DNA from: Streptomyces sp. WAC 01529 | GTDB taxonomy: Bacteria > Actinomycetota > Actinomycetes > Streptomycetales > Streptomycetaceae | Direction of reading: 5' to 3' | NCBI RefSeq assembly: GCF_003945545.1 | Contig: NZ_CP029617.1 | Span: forward strand, 7,591,001-7,655,000 | DNA: 64,000 nucleotides | Shown here: in pieces, positions 7,411 to 19,800 of the stretch | Layout: every line of letters starts with the position of its first letter | How positions within the stretch are numbered: position 1 is the stretch's first letter | Translations under genes and position numbers: made by a program | The notes under the pieces: generated by a model | What the model saw: only the letters and a program-made list of their open reading frames with translations | Told to the model about the DNA's origin: nothing | The model's database searches: none

Positions 7411-7872
7411 GCCGCGACCCTCGCTGCCCCCCGGCCCGGTGGGTGCGTCGGTTCCGGGTTCCTCGGGGTCGATGCGCGTAGCCGCCTCGCCGTGTGGCAC
7501 CGGTTCCGTGGGCCGATGGGCCGAGCGGTTCCTTTGGGCCCTGGAGTCGGGGTTACTGCGGGCGGGGGGTCCGGGGCGCCGTCAGTGTCCGCTGGCACCG
7601 CACGCTCTGGCTCATCCGGCGGTCCCGGTGGTGACCCGCTGCCCGGACCGGTGAGTCGTTCGCCGCAGCCGCGGCTCCGGCACCGGCCCATGCCCCTCCT
7701 CGGCCACCGCACCACCCGCCGTATCCCATCCGCTCCGCATCAGGGCACCACCCCGCACCGCCGCGCACACTCGGTGTGTCACGTCCGATCCAGCGCACCG
7801 CCCACGAGGCGAGGCCCGGATCGTTCGCGTGGCCCGCGCCGCATCGCCCCGCTCTCCAGAAGGACTTCACCC
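7411..7872. other. Intergenic region before the first NRPS gene
   Basis: 462 bp without a convincing gene. The NRPS frame stays open upstream to 7492, but that translation is Arg/Pro/Ser-rich and unlike any NRPS N-terminus, while AGAAGGA at 7858-7864 fixes the start at 7873. It probably contains a separate promoter for the NRPS genes; I could not point to one. Confidence 0.5.
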
Positions 7873-10800
7873 ATGACGGACCTGCACGACAAGCCCGCAC
7901 CGGCGTCCTCCCTGTCGCAGGGCGGCCCCACCGCAGACGCGCCGGAGAACGCGGCGGCTCCGGCGTATCCGACGCTCGGCGAGCTGTTCACCACCTGGGT
8001 GACCCGGACCCCTGACGCGCCGGCGCTCACCGACGGACGGCGGACCTGGACCTACCGTGAACTGGCCGACCGTACCGACCGGTTGGCCGCGCACCTGACA
8101 GGCCGGGGGGCGGGGCCGGACCGGGTGGTGGCCCTGGTGCTGCCGCGCTCCATGGAGCTGATCGCTGCCGAGCTGGCCGTCGCCCGGGCGGGCGCCGCCT
8201 TCCTGCCCGTGGACCCCTCCTATCCCGCCGAGCGCCGGGCGCTGATGCTCGCCGACGCCGCGCCCGCGCTCACCCTCGACGATCCGCGCCGGGTGGGCGA
8301 ACTCCTGGACGCCGAGGACCCGGAAGGCATAGCGGGACACACGGCGGGCGTCGACGCCGACCACGCGGCCTACGTCATCTACACCTCAGGTTCCACCGGC
8401 ACCCCCAAGGGCGTGACGGTGACCCACCGCGGCATCGGCGGCTTCACCGCGGCCGCCGCCGAACGGTACGCGGTGGGCCCCGGCGACCGGGTGCTCCAGT
8501 TCTCGTCGCCGAGCTTCGACGCCTCCGTACTGGAGCTGTTCGTCTCCGTCCTGGCCGGTGCCACGCTCGTCGTACCGCCGCACGGGCCCTGGCTGGGCGA
8601 CGAACTCGCCGCGGTCCTGGACGAGCACCGCATCACCCACGCCCTCATCCCGCCCGCCGCGCTGGCGTCGCTGCCCGACCCCGCGCGGGGCACCGCCCGC
8701 CACCTGCGCACGCTCATCGTGGGCGCCGAGGCGTGTTCGGCCGGGCTCGTGGACCGCTGGGCACCGGGCCGCCGGATGATCAACTCCTACGGTCCGACCG
8801 AGACCACCATCGTCGCCACCTGGACCGGGCCGCTCACCGCGGGCAGCGGTACGCCGACCATCGGCGGCGCTCTGCCGCACACCCGGGTGTACGTCCTTGA
8901 CGCCGCGATGCGGCCCGTGACGCCCGGCGCGGACGGCGAGTTGTTCGTGGGCGGCGACGCGGTGGCGCGCGGCTACCTGGGCCGCCCCGGTCTTACGGCG
9001 GCGCGGTTCGTCGCCGATCCCTTCGGCGCGCCGGGAGCGCGTCTGTACCGCACCGGGGACCGGGTGCGGTGGACCGCCGAGGGAGAGCTGGAGTTCCTCG
9101 GCCGGCTCGACCGGCAGGTGAAGATCCGCGGCTTCCGTATCGAGCCGGGCGAGATCGAGGCGGCGTTGCGCCGGGCGGGCGACGGTGCCGTCGGCGAGGC
9201 GGTGGTCGTGGTCCGTGAGGATGTGCCGGGCCATCAGCGCCTCGTCGCGTACGTCACCGCAACCACGCAGGCCGGTCCCGCTGGCCCCGCTGACCCGGGC
9301 AGTCCCGGCAGCCCCGCTGGCCCCGTCAGCTCTGCCAGTTCCCCCGGCACCACCAGCCCCCCTGCCGCCCCCGCCCCCCACTCCGCCCCGCACCCCCTCG
9401 ATCCCGCCGCGCTGCGCGCCGCCACCGCCGCCGTGCTGCCCGCGCACATGGTGCCGTCCGCCGTCGTGGTGCTCGACCGGATGCCGCTCACCCCCCAGAA
9501 CAAGATCGACCGCCGGGCCCTGCCCGCGCCGGAGCGGTCGGTCTCGGCCGGGCATGTGGCGCCACGGACGGCCGAGGAGCGGGTCCTCGCCGGGATCTGG
9601 GCGGATGCCCTCGGCGTCGAGGAAGTCGGGGTCACCGACGACTTCTTCGACCTGGGCGGTGAGTCGATCCTCGCCGCCCGCGTACTCGCCCGCGTCCGGG
9701 ACGACCTGGGTGTCCGGCTGACCGTGCGGGATGTGTTCACCGCGCGGACGATCGCCGCGCTCGCGCCCCTGCTCGCCGACCCCTCGGCCGCCGCACCGCC
9801 GGAGCCGATCCCGCCGGCCCCTCGCGAGGGCGGGCTTCCCCTGTCCAGCGCGCAGCGGCGGCTCTGGTACCTGGACGACCTGACCGACGGCGGCACCGAG
9901 TACAACACCGGTGTCTCCCTCAGGCTGCGCGGCACTCTGGACCCGGACGCGCTGCACCGCTCCCTGCTCCGGCTCGCGGCCCGGCACGACTCCCTGCGCA
10001 CCTCGTTCCCCACCGTCGACGGCCAGGGCGTCCAGCGTGTCGCGCCGGAGCCGGACGTACCCCTGCGGACGGCCGATCTCACCGCCGTACCCGGCGCACG
10101 GCGCGACGAGGCCGCCGAGGAACTGCTCACCGAGGAACTGGGCCGCCCCTTCGACCTGGCGGCCGGACCGCTCACGCGGGCGCTGCTCGTCCGGCTCGCC
10201 GCCGAGGACCACCTGCTGCTCCTGGCCCAGCACCACATCGTCACCGACGGCTGGTCGATCGGCATCCTCACCCGCGAACTCGCCGCCCTCTACCACGCGG
10301 AGGCCACCGGCGAGCCGGACGGACTGGCGCGACCCGCCGTCCAGTACCCGGACTTCGCCGTCTGGGAGCGCCGGCAGCGGGCCGGTGACGCGGACACCGC
10401 CGACCTGGCCTACTGGAAGCGGCACCTGGCGGGCCTCCAGCACCTGGAGCTGCCCACGGACCGGCCGCGTCCCGCCGAGCGCACCACCGTCGGCGCGACC
10501 CACCGGCACGTGCTGCCCGCGGAGTTGACGTCCCGGCTGCGGCAACTGGCCGCGGGCCGCGGCACCACGGCGTTCACCCTGTTCGCGGGCGCCGCCGCGC
10601 TGCTCTTCTCCCGCTACTCGGGACAGCGGGACATCGCGTTCGGCACCGTCACCAACGGGCGGGGCCGCCAGGACCTGGAGGACGTGCCGGGCTTCTTCGC
10701 CAACACCGTTGTGCTCCGCGGCGACGTGGACGAACGGGCGACCGTGGACCGGTTCGTGGAGACGATGCGGACGACGGTGCTCGACGCCTTCGCCCACGAC

Positions 10801-13800
10801 GGGGTTCCCTTCGACCGGGTGGTGGAGGAGCTGGCCCCGCCCCGCGACCCGAGCCGCACCCCGCTGGTGCAGGTGCTCGTCGTGCAGCAGACCGCCTCTC
10901 CCGCACTGCCGACCGCCGGTGGGCTGCGCGTCACCGGACACCCGCTGCCCCGCCCCGCCGCCCGCTTCGACCTGGTCCTGGAGTTCACGCCGGACGCCGA
11001 TGGTGGCTGCGTACTGACCGTGGAGTTCAACAGGGACCTGTTCGACGCGGCGACCGTGACCCGGATGACCGCCCATCTGCACCGGCTTCTGGAGGGCATG
11101 GCGGACGGCCCGGGCCGCAGGCTGGCCGAACTGCCCATGCTCGCGGCCGAGGAGCAGCGCACGCTGGTGGAGAGGTGGAATCCGCCGGCCCGCGCGGTGC
11201 GGGAGAACGAGTACGGCACGCTGCCCGCCCTGCTCCACGCACAAGCGGCCAGGACCCCGGACCGTACCGCCGTCGTCTGCGGCGAGGTCACGTTGGACTA
11301 CGCCGAAGTCACCCGGCGTGCTTCCCGTCTTGCCCGCCTGCTCGTCGCGCGCGGCGCGGGTCCGGAGACCCTGGTCGCGCTCTGTCTGCCGCGCTCCGCC
11401 GACCTCGTACCCGTGCTGTGGGCGGTGCTCGCCTCGGGCGCCGGTTACCTCCCGGTCGACCCGGCCTACCCCGCCGAGCGGGTCCGCCTCATGCTCGACG
11501 ACGCCCGGCCCGCCCTCGTTCTCGCCACCCGCGAGACCGCCTCCGCGCTGCCCCCGGAGTGCGTACCGCTGCTCCTGGAGGAGTGCGCCGCGCCGGACGC
11601 GCCCGACGCCGCGCTGACCGACACGCCGCTGACCGACCCCACCGTGGCCGACACCGCGCTGACCGACGCCGACCGGCTCCGGCCGCTGCTGCCCGACCAT
11701 CCCGCGTACGTCATCTACACCTCGGGTTCCACCGGCCGCCCCAAGGGCGTGGTGGTCAGCCACCGCAGTGCCGCCGCGCTCGCCGCGTGGGCGGGGGAGC
11801 GGTTCGGGCCCGACGGCCTTGCCCATGTGATCGCCTCCACCTCCCTCAACTTCGACGTCTCGGTGTTCGAACTGATCTGCCCCCTGGGGGCGGGCGGCAC
11901 CGTCGAGGTGGTCGCCGACCTGCCGGCCCTCGCCGACGGCACCGGGCCCCGCCACGCCACGCTGCTCAGCGGCGTGCCGTCCGTCGTGTCCCGCCTCGTC
12001 GCGGGCGGCACGGCACCCCTGACCGCCGACACTGTCGTCCTCGCCGGAGAGGCCCTGCCCGCGCAGACCGCGCAGGACGTGCGGGCCGCCATGCCCGGCT
12101 GCCGGATCGCCAACGTCTACGGCCCCACCGAGGCCACCGTCTACGCCACCGCCTGGTTCGGCGGTGACCGGCTGCCGGACCAGGCCCCGCCCATCGGCGA
12201 CCCGGTGGCGCTCACGCGCACCTACGTACTGGACACCGCCCTGCGGCCGCAGCCCGTCGGCGTCCCCGGCGAGCTGTACCTCGGGGGCGGCGGCCTGGCC
12301 CGCGGCTACCTGAACCGGCCGGGACTGACCGCCGCCCGGTTCGTAGCCGACCCGTTCGGCGCGCCGGGAGAGCGCATGTACCGCACCGGCGACCTGGTGC
12401 GCCGACGACCCGACGGCGCACTCGAATACATGGGCCGCACGGACCAGCAGGTCAAGGTGCGCGGCTTCCGTATCGAACTGGGCGAGGTGGAGGAGGCGCT
12501 GCGCGGCTGCGCGGGCGTGGCGGAGGCGGCGGCCGTCGCCGCCACCGACGGCGACGGCAACCGGCGCCTGGTCGGCTACGTCGTCCCGGCCCCCGGGCAG
12601 CGCACCGAACCCGAGGCGGTGCGCCGGGACCTCGGCCGTACGCTGCCCGACTACATGGTCCCGACGACCGTCGTCGTCCTGGACGCCCTGCCGCTCAACC
12701 CCAACGGCAAGCTCGACCGCGGCCGCCTCCCGAGCCCCGGCCCCGCCGTGCGCGCGGTGCGCCACGTCGCGCCCCGCACGCCCACCGAGAGCGCCCTCGC
12801 CCGGATCTGGGCGGAGGTGCTGCGGGAGGAACGCATCGGCGTCGACGACAACTTCTTCGAACTCGGCGGCGACTCGATCCTCAGCATCCAGGTGGTGGCC
12901 CGCGCCCGGCAGGAGGGCCTGCCGCTCACCTCCCGGAACCTCTACCAGCACCAGACCGTCGCCGCCCTCGCGCACTGCGCGGACGCGGCGGCCGGTCCGC
13001 GCGAAGCCGCGCCCGCACCGGAGGCGCCCACCGGCACGGCCCCCCTGACCCCCATCCAGCAGTGGCTGTTCGACGCCGTCGGCGATCGCGCCGGCCACTT
13101 CTCCCAGGCACTGTCCCTCCGCATGCCCGCCGACCTGGACCCGGCGGCGCTGGAGGACGCGCTGAACGACCTGGTCACCCACCACGACGCCCTGCGCTCC
13201 CGCTTCACGGGAGGCGAGCCGGCAGGCTGGCACATCGACGAGCGGACACCCCGCCTCCAACTGGCCCGCCACACCGGCCCGGAGACGGACACCCCGCACC
13301 TCGGCCCGTTCGACCTCACCCGGGGACCGCTGCTGCGGGCCGTGCTGCATGAGCCCGGCGCCGACCCCGATGCCGACGCCGGTACCGAGGCGCCTCTCGT
13401 GCTGCACCTCGCCGTGCACCACCTGGTGGTCGACGGGGTCTCCTGGCGGCTGCTCCTCGAAGACCTGGACCGCGCCTACCGGGCCCGCCGCGCGGGTGAG
13501 GACGGCGCCGCGGCGCTGCCCGCGAAGTCCACGCCGCTGCGGCAGTGGGCCCGCAGGCTGAACGCCCACGCGGCGGACGGCGGCTTCGACGACGAGCGCG
13601 CGTACTGGGCGGCGGCGGTCCCCGAGTCCGGGCCCGCCCTGCCCGCCGAACTGACGGGCGGCCCCGGCACCTACGCCGAGCAGCGGTCGCTCACCGTGCG
13701 CCTCGGCGCCGAGGCGACCTCGGCCCTGCTGCGCACCCTGCCCGACACCTACCGCACCCAGGCCAACGACGTCCTGCTCGGCGCGCTCGGCCGGGCCCTG

Positions 13801-16800
13801 TGCGGCTGGAGCGGCCGGGAGCGGGTGGTGGTCGACGTCGAGGGGCACGGCCGCGAGGAACTCTTCGACGAGCTGGACATCAGCCGCACGGTCGGCTGGT
13901 TCACGACCCGGCACCCCGTCGCGCTCGCCGTCCCCGAGGACGCCGACTGGGACACCGTACTGAAGCAGGTCAAGGAGCAGTTGCGCGCCGTACCCCGCAA
14001 CGGCCTCGGCCATGACGTGCTGCTCCGGCTCGCCGGTCCCGGGAAGGCGCCGCGCGCCGCGGCCGCGCAGATCAGCTTCAACTACCTGGGCCGCATGGAC
14101 ACGCCCGAGGACTCCGACAGCCTTTACCGGGGCACCGTACGCCCCCTGGAACTGGACGCCGACCCGACGGCCGAGCGCCCGCACGCCATCGAGGTCGTCG
14201 GCCAACTCGTTGCCGACGCGCTGGAGTTCACCTGGTTCTACGCTGACCTCGCGGGCCACAAGGACACGGTCGCGGATCTCGCGGGGCGCTTCGGTGACGC
14301 GCTCACCGACCTGGCCCGGCACGCCGCCCGCCCGGGCGCCGCCGGGCGGACCCCGTCCGACTTCCCGCTGGCCCGCCTCGACCAGGCCGCCGTGGACCGG
14401 ATCACCGGCGCCGACCCGGCCGCGGTGGCCGACGTCCTGCCGCTCACGCCCACCCAGACGGGCATGCTCTTCCACGGCCTGTCCCAGGACGACAGCGGCG
14501 TCTACGTCCAGCAGCTGACGTTCCTCCTGGACGGCGTGGCCGACCCGGCGGCCCTCGCCGCGGCCTGGCAGTACGTCACCGACCGCACCGAGGTGCTGCG
14601 CGGCCGGGTCGTCTGGCAGGACGTACCCGAACCGCTCCTTGTGGTGGAGCGCCACGCGGCCGTGCCCGTCACCCACGTCGACTGGCGCGACCTGACGGCG
14701 GACGAGTGCCGCGCCCGCCTCGACGACCTGCTGGTCAGGGACCGCGCCGACGGCATCGACCTCGGGCGGGCCCCGCTCCAGCGCCTCCTGCTCGCCCGCG
14801 TCTCCGACACCGCCGTGCGCGTGGTGTGGTCCTTCCACCACCTGCTGCTCGACGGCTGGAGCATGTTCCAGGTGCTCTCGGACGTCTTCGCCCACCACGC
14901 CGGACCCGACGCGGCCACCCTGCCGCACCGCCCCTCCTACCGGGAGTACGTGTCCTGGCTGCGGCGGCGCGACCGGGACGCGGCCGAACGGCACTGGCGG
15001 CGGCGGCTGTCCGGCCTGACCGAGGCCACGCCGCTGCCCTACGACCGCGAGCCGCGCGAGGCCCACCGCGCCGAGTCCACGCACGCGGTCCACGGCACGC
15101 TGCCCGCGGCCGACACGCGCGCGCTGGAAGAGCTGGCCCGCACCTCGGGCCTCACCCTGAACACCCTGGTGCAGGGCGCCTGGGCGCTGCTCCTCGCCCG
15201 CCAGGCGGGCCGCGACGACGTGGTGTTCGGCACCACCGTCTCCGGCCGGCCCGCCGAGCTGCCCGGCGCCGAGGCCATGACCGGCCTGTTCATCACCACC
15301 CTGCCCACCCGGGTCACCGTCCCCGGCCACGGCACCCTGCTCGACTGGCTGCGCGCCCTCCAGCAGGACCAGAGCGAGGACCGGCGCTTCGACCATCTGC
15401 CGCTCACCCGGATGAAGACGTTCACCGAACTCCCCGAGCGCGTCGGCCTCTTCGACAGCATCGTCGTCTTCGAGAACTACCCGGTGGACGACGACCTCGC
15501 CGCCACCCACGGACTGCGCCTGAGCGGCCTGGAGGGCGTCGAGACCACCAACTACCCGCTGAGCCTCACCGCTTACCCGGGCACGGAGCTGGGCCTGCGC
15601 CTCGGCTACGACCCCGAGCTGTTCGACGCCGACACGGCCGGGCGCATGGCCGAGTACCTCACCGTCCTGCTCACCGGCATGACCACCGCCTCGCCGTGCC
15701 CGCCCGCCCGGCTGCCGCTGCTCGGCGAGGACCGCCGCGAACAGGTCCTGCGCGCCTGGAACGACACCGCCACCGACCTGCCCGACAGCACCGTCGCCGA
15801 CCTCTTCGCCGCCCAGGTGCGCCGCACTCCCGACGCCGTGGCCCTGGAAGCCGGGGATGCGCACCTCACTTACCGTGAACTCGACGCCCGTGCCTCTCAG
15901 TTGGCGGCTCGCCTTGCTGGGGCGGGCGTACGTCCGGAGTACCCGGTCGGCGTCCTCATGGACCGTTCCGTCGACCTGATCGTCACCCAGCTGGCGCTCG
16001 TGCGCACCGGCGGCGTGTATGTGCCGCTGGACGGCAGGGCACCGGCCGAGCGGCTGCGCCGCACCCTGGCCGAGGCAGGGGCCCGCCTGCTGCTCACCGA
16101 CGCCGCCTGGGAGACGACGGCCCACGAGGTGCTGCCGGGCGACGGCGTCCTGCGCGCCGACGGCGCCTCTGGGCCCACCGGTCCCACTGGCCCCGCTGGT
16201 CACCCCGGCCCCACCGGCCCCGCGCCCGACCGGGCCGTGCACCCCGACAACGTCCAGTACCTGATGTTCACCTCCGGCTCCACCGGCACGCCCAAGGGCG
16301 TCGCCGTACGCCAGCGGGACGTCGCCGCGCTCGCCCTCGACCGGGCCTTCGCCGGGCACGACCGCGTCCTCGTCCACTCGCCGCACGCCTTCGACGCCGC
16401 CACCTACGAGGTGTGGGTGCCGCTGCTGCGCGGCGGCACCGCCGTCCTCGCCCCGCCCGCCGACCTGGACGCCGCCCAGGTCCGGCACGCCGTCACCGAG
16501 CAGCGGGTGAGCTGCCTGTGGCTGACCGCGGGCCTCTTCCGCCTGCTCGCCCAGGAGGACCCCGGCTGCCTGCGCGGAGCCCGCGAGGTATGGACGGGCG
16601 GCGAGGCCGTGCCGGGCGCGGTGGTGCGCCGGGTCCTCGACGCCTGCCCCGGCCTGACCGTCGTCGACGGCTACGGCCCCACCGAGACCACCACCTTCGC
16701 CACCCGCCGCGTCTTCCGCTCCGGCGACCCGCTGCCCGCCGTACTGCCCATCGGGCGCCCGCTCGACAACACCCGCGTATACGTCCTGGACAGCGCCCTC

Positions 16801-19800
16801 CAGCCGCAGCCGCCGGGCATCCCCGGCGAGCTGTACATCGCGGGTGCCGGACTGGCCCGGGGCTACGCGGGGCGGCCCGGCGCGACCGCCGCCCGCTACC
16901 TCGCCGACCCCTACGGTCCGCCCGGCACCCGCATGTACCGCACCGGCGACATCGTGCGCTGGAGCGCCGACGGCGAACTGCACTTCGTCGGCCGCGCGGA
17001 CGACCAGATCAAGATCCGCGGCTTCCGCGTCGAACCCGCCGAGATCGAGGCCCGGCTCACCGCCCACCCGGCCGTCGCCGAGGCCGTCGTCTCCCTGTAC
17101 GAGGACGGCGGACGCAAGCGGCTCGCCGCCCACCTCGTGCCGTCCCACGCCGCCGAACTGCCCTCCGCCGCCGGGCTGCGCGCCCACCTGGCGGCCGGAC
17201 TGCCCGACTACATGCTGCCCGCCGCGTTCGTCACCGTGCCCGAGCTGCCCCTGACGGCCAACGGCAAGGTCGACCGGCGACGGCTGCCCGCCCCCGAGTG
17301 GGCGGCGGGCGGCGAGCAGGCCCACCGCGCCCCGCGCACCGAGGCGGAGCGCGTCCTCACCGGGATCTGGGCCGAACTGCTCGGCGTGGCACGGGTCGGC
17401 GTGGACGACAACTTCTTCATGCTGGGCGGCGACTCCATCCTCAGCATCCAGGTGGTCTCCCGGGCCCGAGCCGCGGGACTCACCCTCAGCCCCCGTGACC
17501 TCTTCCGGCACCCCACCGTGGCCGAACTCGCCGCCGCCACCGAGGGCGCCGCGCTCGCCGTCGCGGGCACCGAACCCATCTGCGGAGCGGCGGAACTCCT
17601 GCCGATCCAGCACTGGTTCCTCGACCCGCACCCGGCGCACCCCGCCTTCTTCAACCAGTCCGTCGTCATCGAGACGGCCGGCGCCGTCGACCAGGACGCC
17701 CTGCGCACCGCCCTCACCGCCCTGTGGACGCACCACGACGCCCTGCGCGCCCAGTTCCTCCTCAGCGAGGAGGGCGCCTGGCGGCAGGACATCGCCGCCG
17801 CCGACGGACCGATACCCGAGCTGCTCCACGTGCACGACCCGGCGGACGAGGAGCGCGTCACCGCGGAAGCGCACAGCGGACTCAGCCTCGACACCGGCCC
17901 GTTGTTCACCGCCCGGCTGTTCGCCGCCGACAGCGCCCGGCTGCTGCTCGTCGCCCACCACCTGGTGGTCGACGGCGTCTCCTGGCGGATCCTGCTCGAA
18001 GACCTGGAGACCGCCTACCGGCAGGCCGCCTCCGGCGAACCCGTACGGCTGCCCGCCCGCACCACCTCCGTACGGGAGTGGGCCGCCCGGCTGCGCGACG
18101 ACGACCGCTTCGCCGCGCAGCTCGGCCACTGGGAGCACACCGCCCGCGCCTGCGCCGACCCGCTGCCCGTGGACCTCGACGGCGGCAACACCACCGCCGA
18201 CGTCCGCGAGGTCACCGTCCGCCTCGACCGCGACCGCACCGACGGCCTCCTGCGCCGCGTCCCCGGCGTCTACCGCACCCGCGTCGACGACGTGCTGCTC
18301 ACCGCGCTCGGCCGGGCCCTCGGCGACTGGACCGGACGCGACACCGTCGCCGTCGGCCTGGAGGGGCACGGCCGCGAGGACCAGCTGTTCGACGACATCG
18401 ACCTGTCCCGCACGGTCGGCTGGTTCACCTCGCTCTACCCCCTCGCGCTGTCCGTCCCGGCCGGCTCCTGGGGCACCGCGCTGAAGTCGGTGAAGGAGCA
18501 GCTGCGCGCCGTACCCGACCGCGGAATCGGCTACGGCGTACTGCGCCACCTCGCCCGCGCGCAACGGCTCACCGGCACACCCGAACCCGGCATCAGCTTC
18601 AACTACCTCGGCCGCTTCGACTGGTCCGCCGATGAGGGCACCCTGGTCGGGGCGGTGCCCGGTGGTCTGGGCGGAGCCGAGGCACCGGAGACCGAACGGC
18701 CGCACCTGCTGGACGTCGTGGCCCGCGTCGAGGACGACCAGTTGGAGATCACCTGGTACTACAGCGCCGGACGCCACCGCGAGGAGACCGTCACCGCGCT
18801 GGCCGACGCCATGCTGCGGGCGCTCGGCGACATCGTCGCGCACTGCGCCCAGCCGGACGCGGGCGGCCGTACCCCCTCGGACTTCCCGCTGGCCCGGCTC
18901 GACCAGGGCGCCGTGGACCGGATCGCCGGGGACGGCCGGGACGTCGCGGACATCTACCCGCTGACGCCGATGCAGGCCGGCATGCTCTTCCACAGCCTGC
19001 TCGACGCCGACAGCCGCACGTACGTCAACCAAGTGCAGCTCGTGCTGTCCGGCGTCACCGATCCGCACGCGCTCGCCGAGGCGTGGCAGCACACCGCCGA
19101 CGCCAACCCGGTGCTGCGCACCCACCTGGTGTGGCAGGAGACCGCGGAACCCCTCCAGGTCGTCCGGCACCGGGCCACCGTGCCCGTCACCCACCACGAC
19201 TGGTCCGGATGGTCCGCCGAGCGCGGCGCGCCGGAGCTGGACCGCCTGCTCGCCGAGGACCGGGAGGCCGGCGTCGATCTGGGCGCCGCGCCGCTGATGC
19301 GGCTGACGCTGATCCGGCTCGCGGCGGACCGGGTCCGGCTGGTGTGGACCTTCCACCACGTCCTGCTCGACGGCTGGAGCGCGGCCCAGGTCTTCGAAGA
19401 GGTCTGCGAGCGGTACGCCGCCCTGACCGCGGGACACCAGCCGCACCTGCCCGACCGGCGGCCCTTCGCCGACTACCTGCGCTGGCTCTCCGGGCAGGAC
19501 ACCGAGTGCGCCGAGCGGTACTGGCGCACCACCCTCGCGGGCTTCCAGGCCCCCACCGAACTGCCCCGCGACCGGCGGCCCGCCGAGGCCCACCGCGCCT
19601 CCTCCTCCGAGTCCGTGCGGATGGCCCTCGGCGCGGACGTCTCGGCCCGGCTGCGGGAGACCGCCCAGCGGGCCGGACTGACCCTCAACACGGTCGTCCA
19701 GGGCGCGTGGGCGCTGCTCCTGTCCCGTTACGGCGGCGGCGACGACGTGGTGTTCGGTACGACCGTCTCCGGCCGGCCCGCCGACATGCCCGGCGTCACC

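Noticed and set aside
7492..7872. N-terminal extension of the first NRPS by 127 residues
   Set aside because: The open frame allows it, but the sequence is Arg/Pro/Ser-rich and unlike NRPS, and a clear ribosome site sits before ATG 7873.
11215..12740. Piperazate as the substrate of modules 2 and 4
   Set aside because: The first six code positions resemble piperazate codes, but the last differ and no ornithine N-hydroxylase or N-N bond-forming gene is in the window. Left unassigned.
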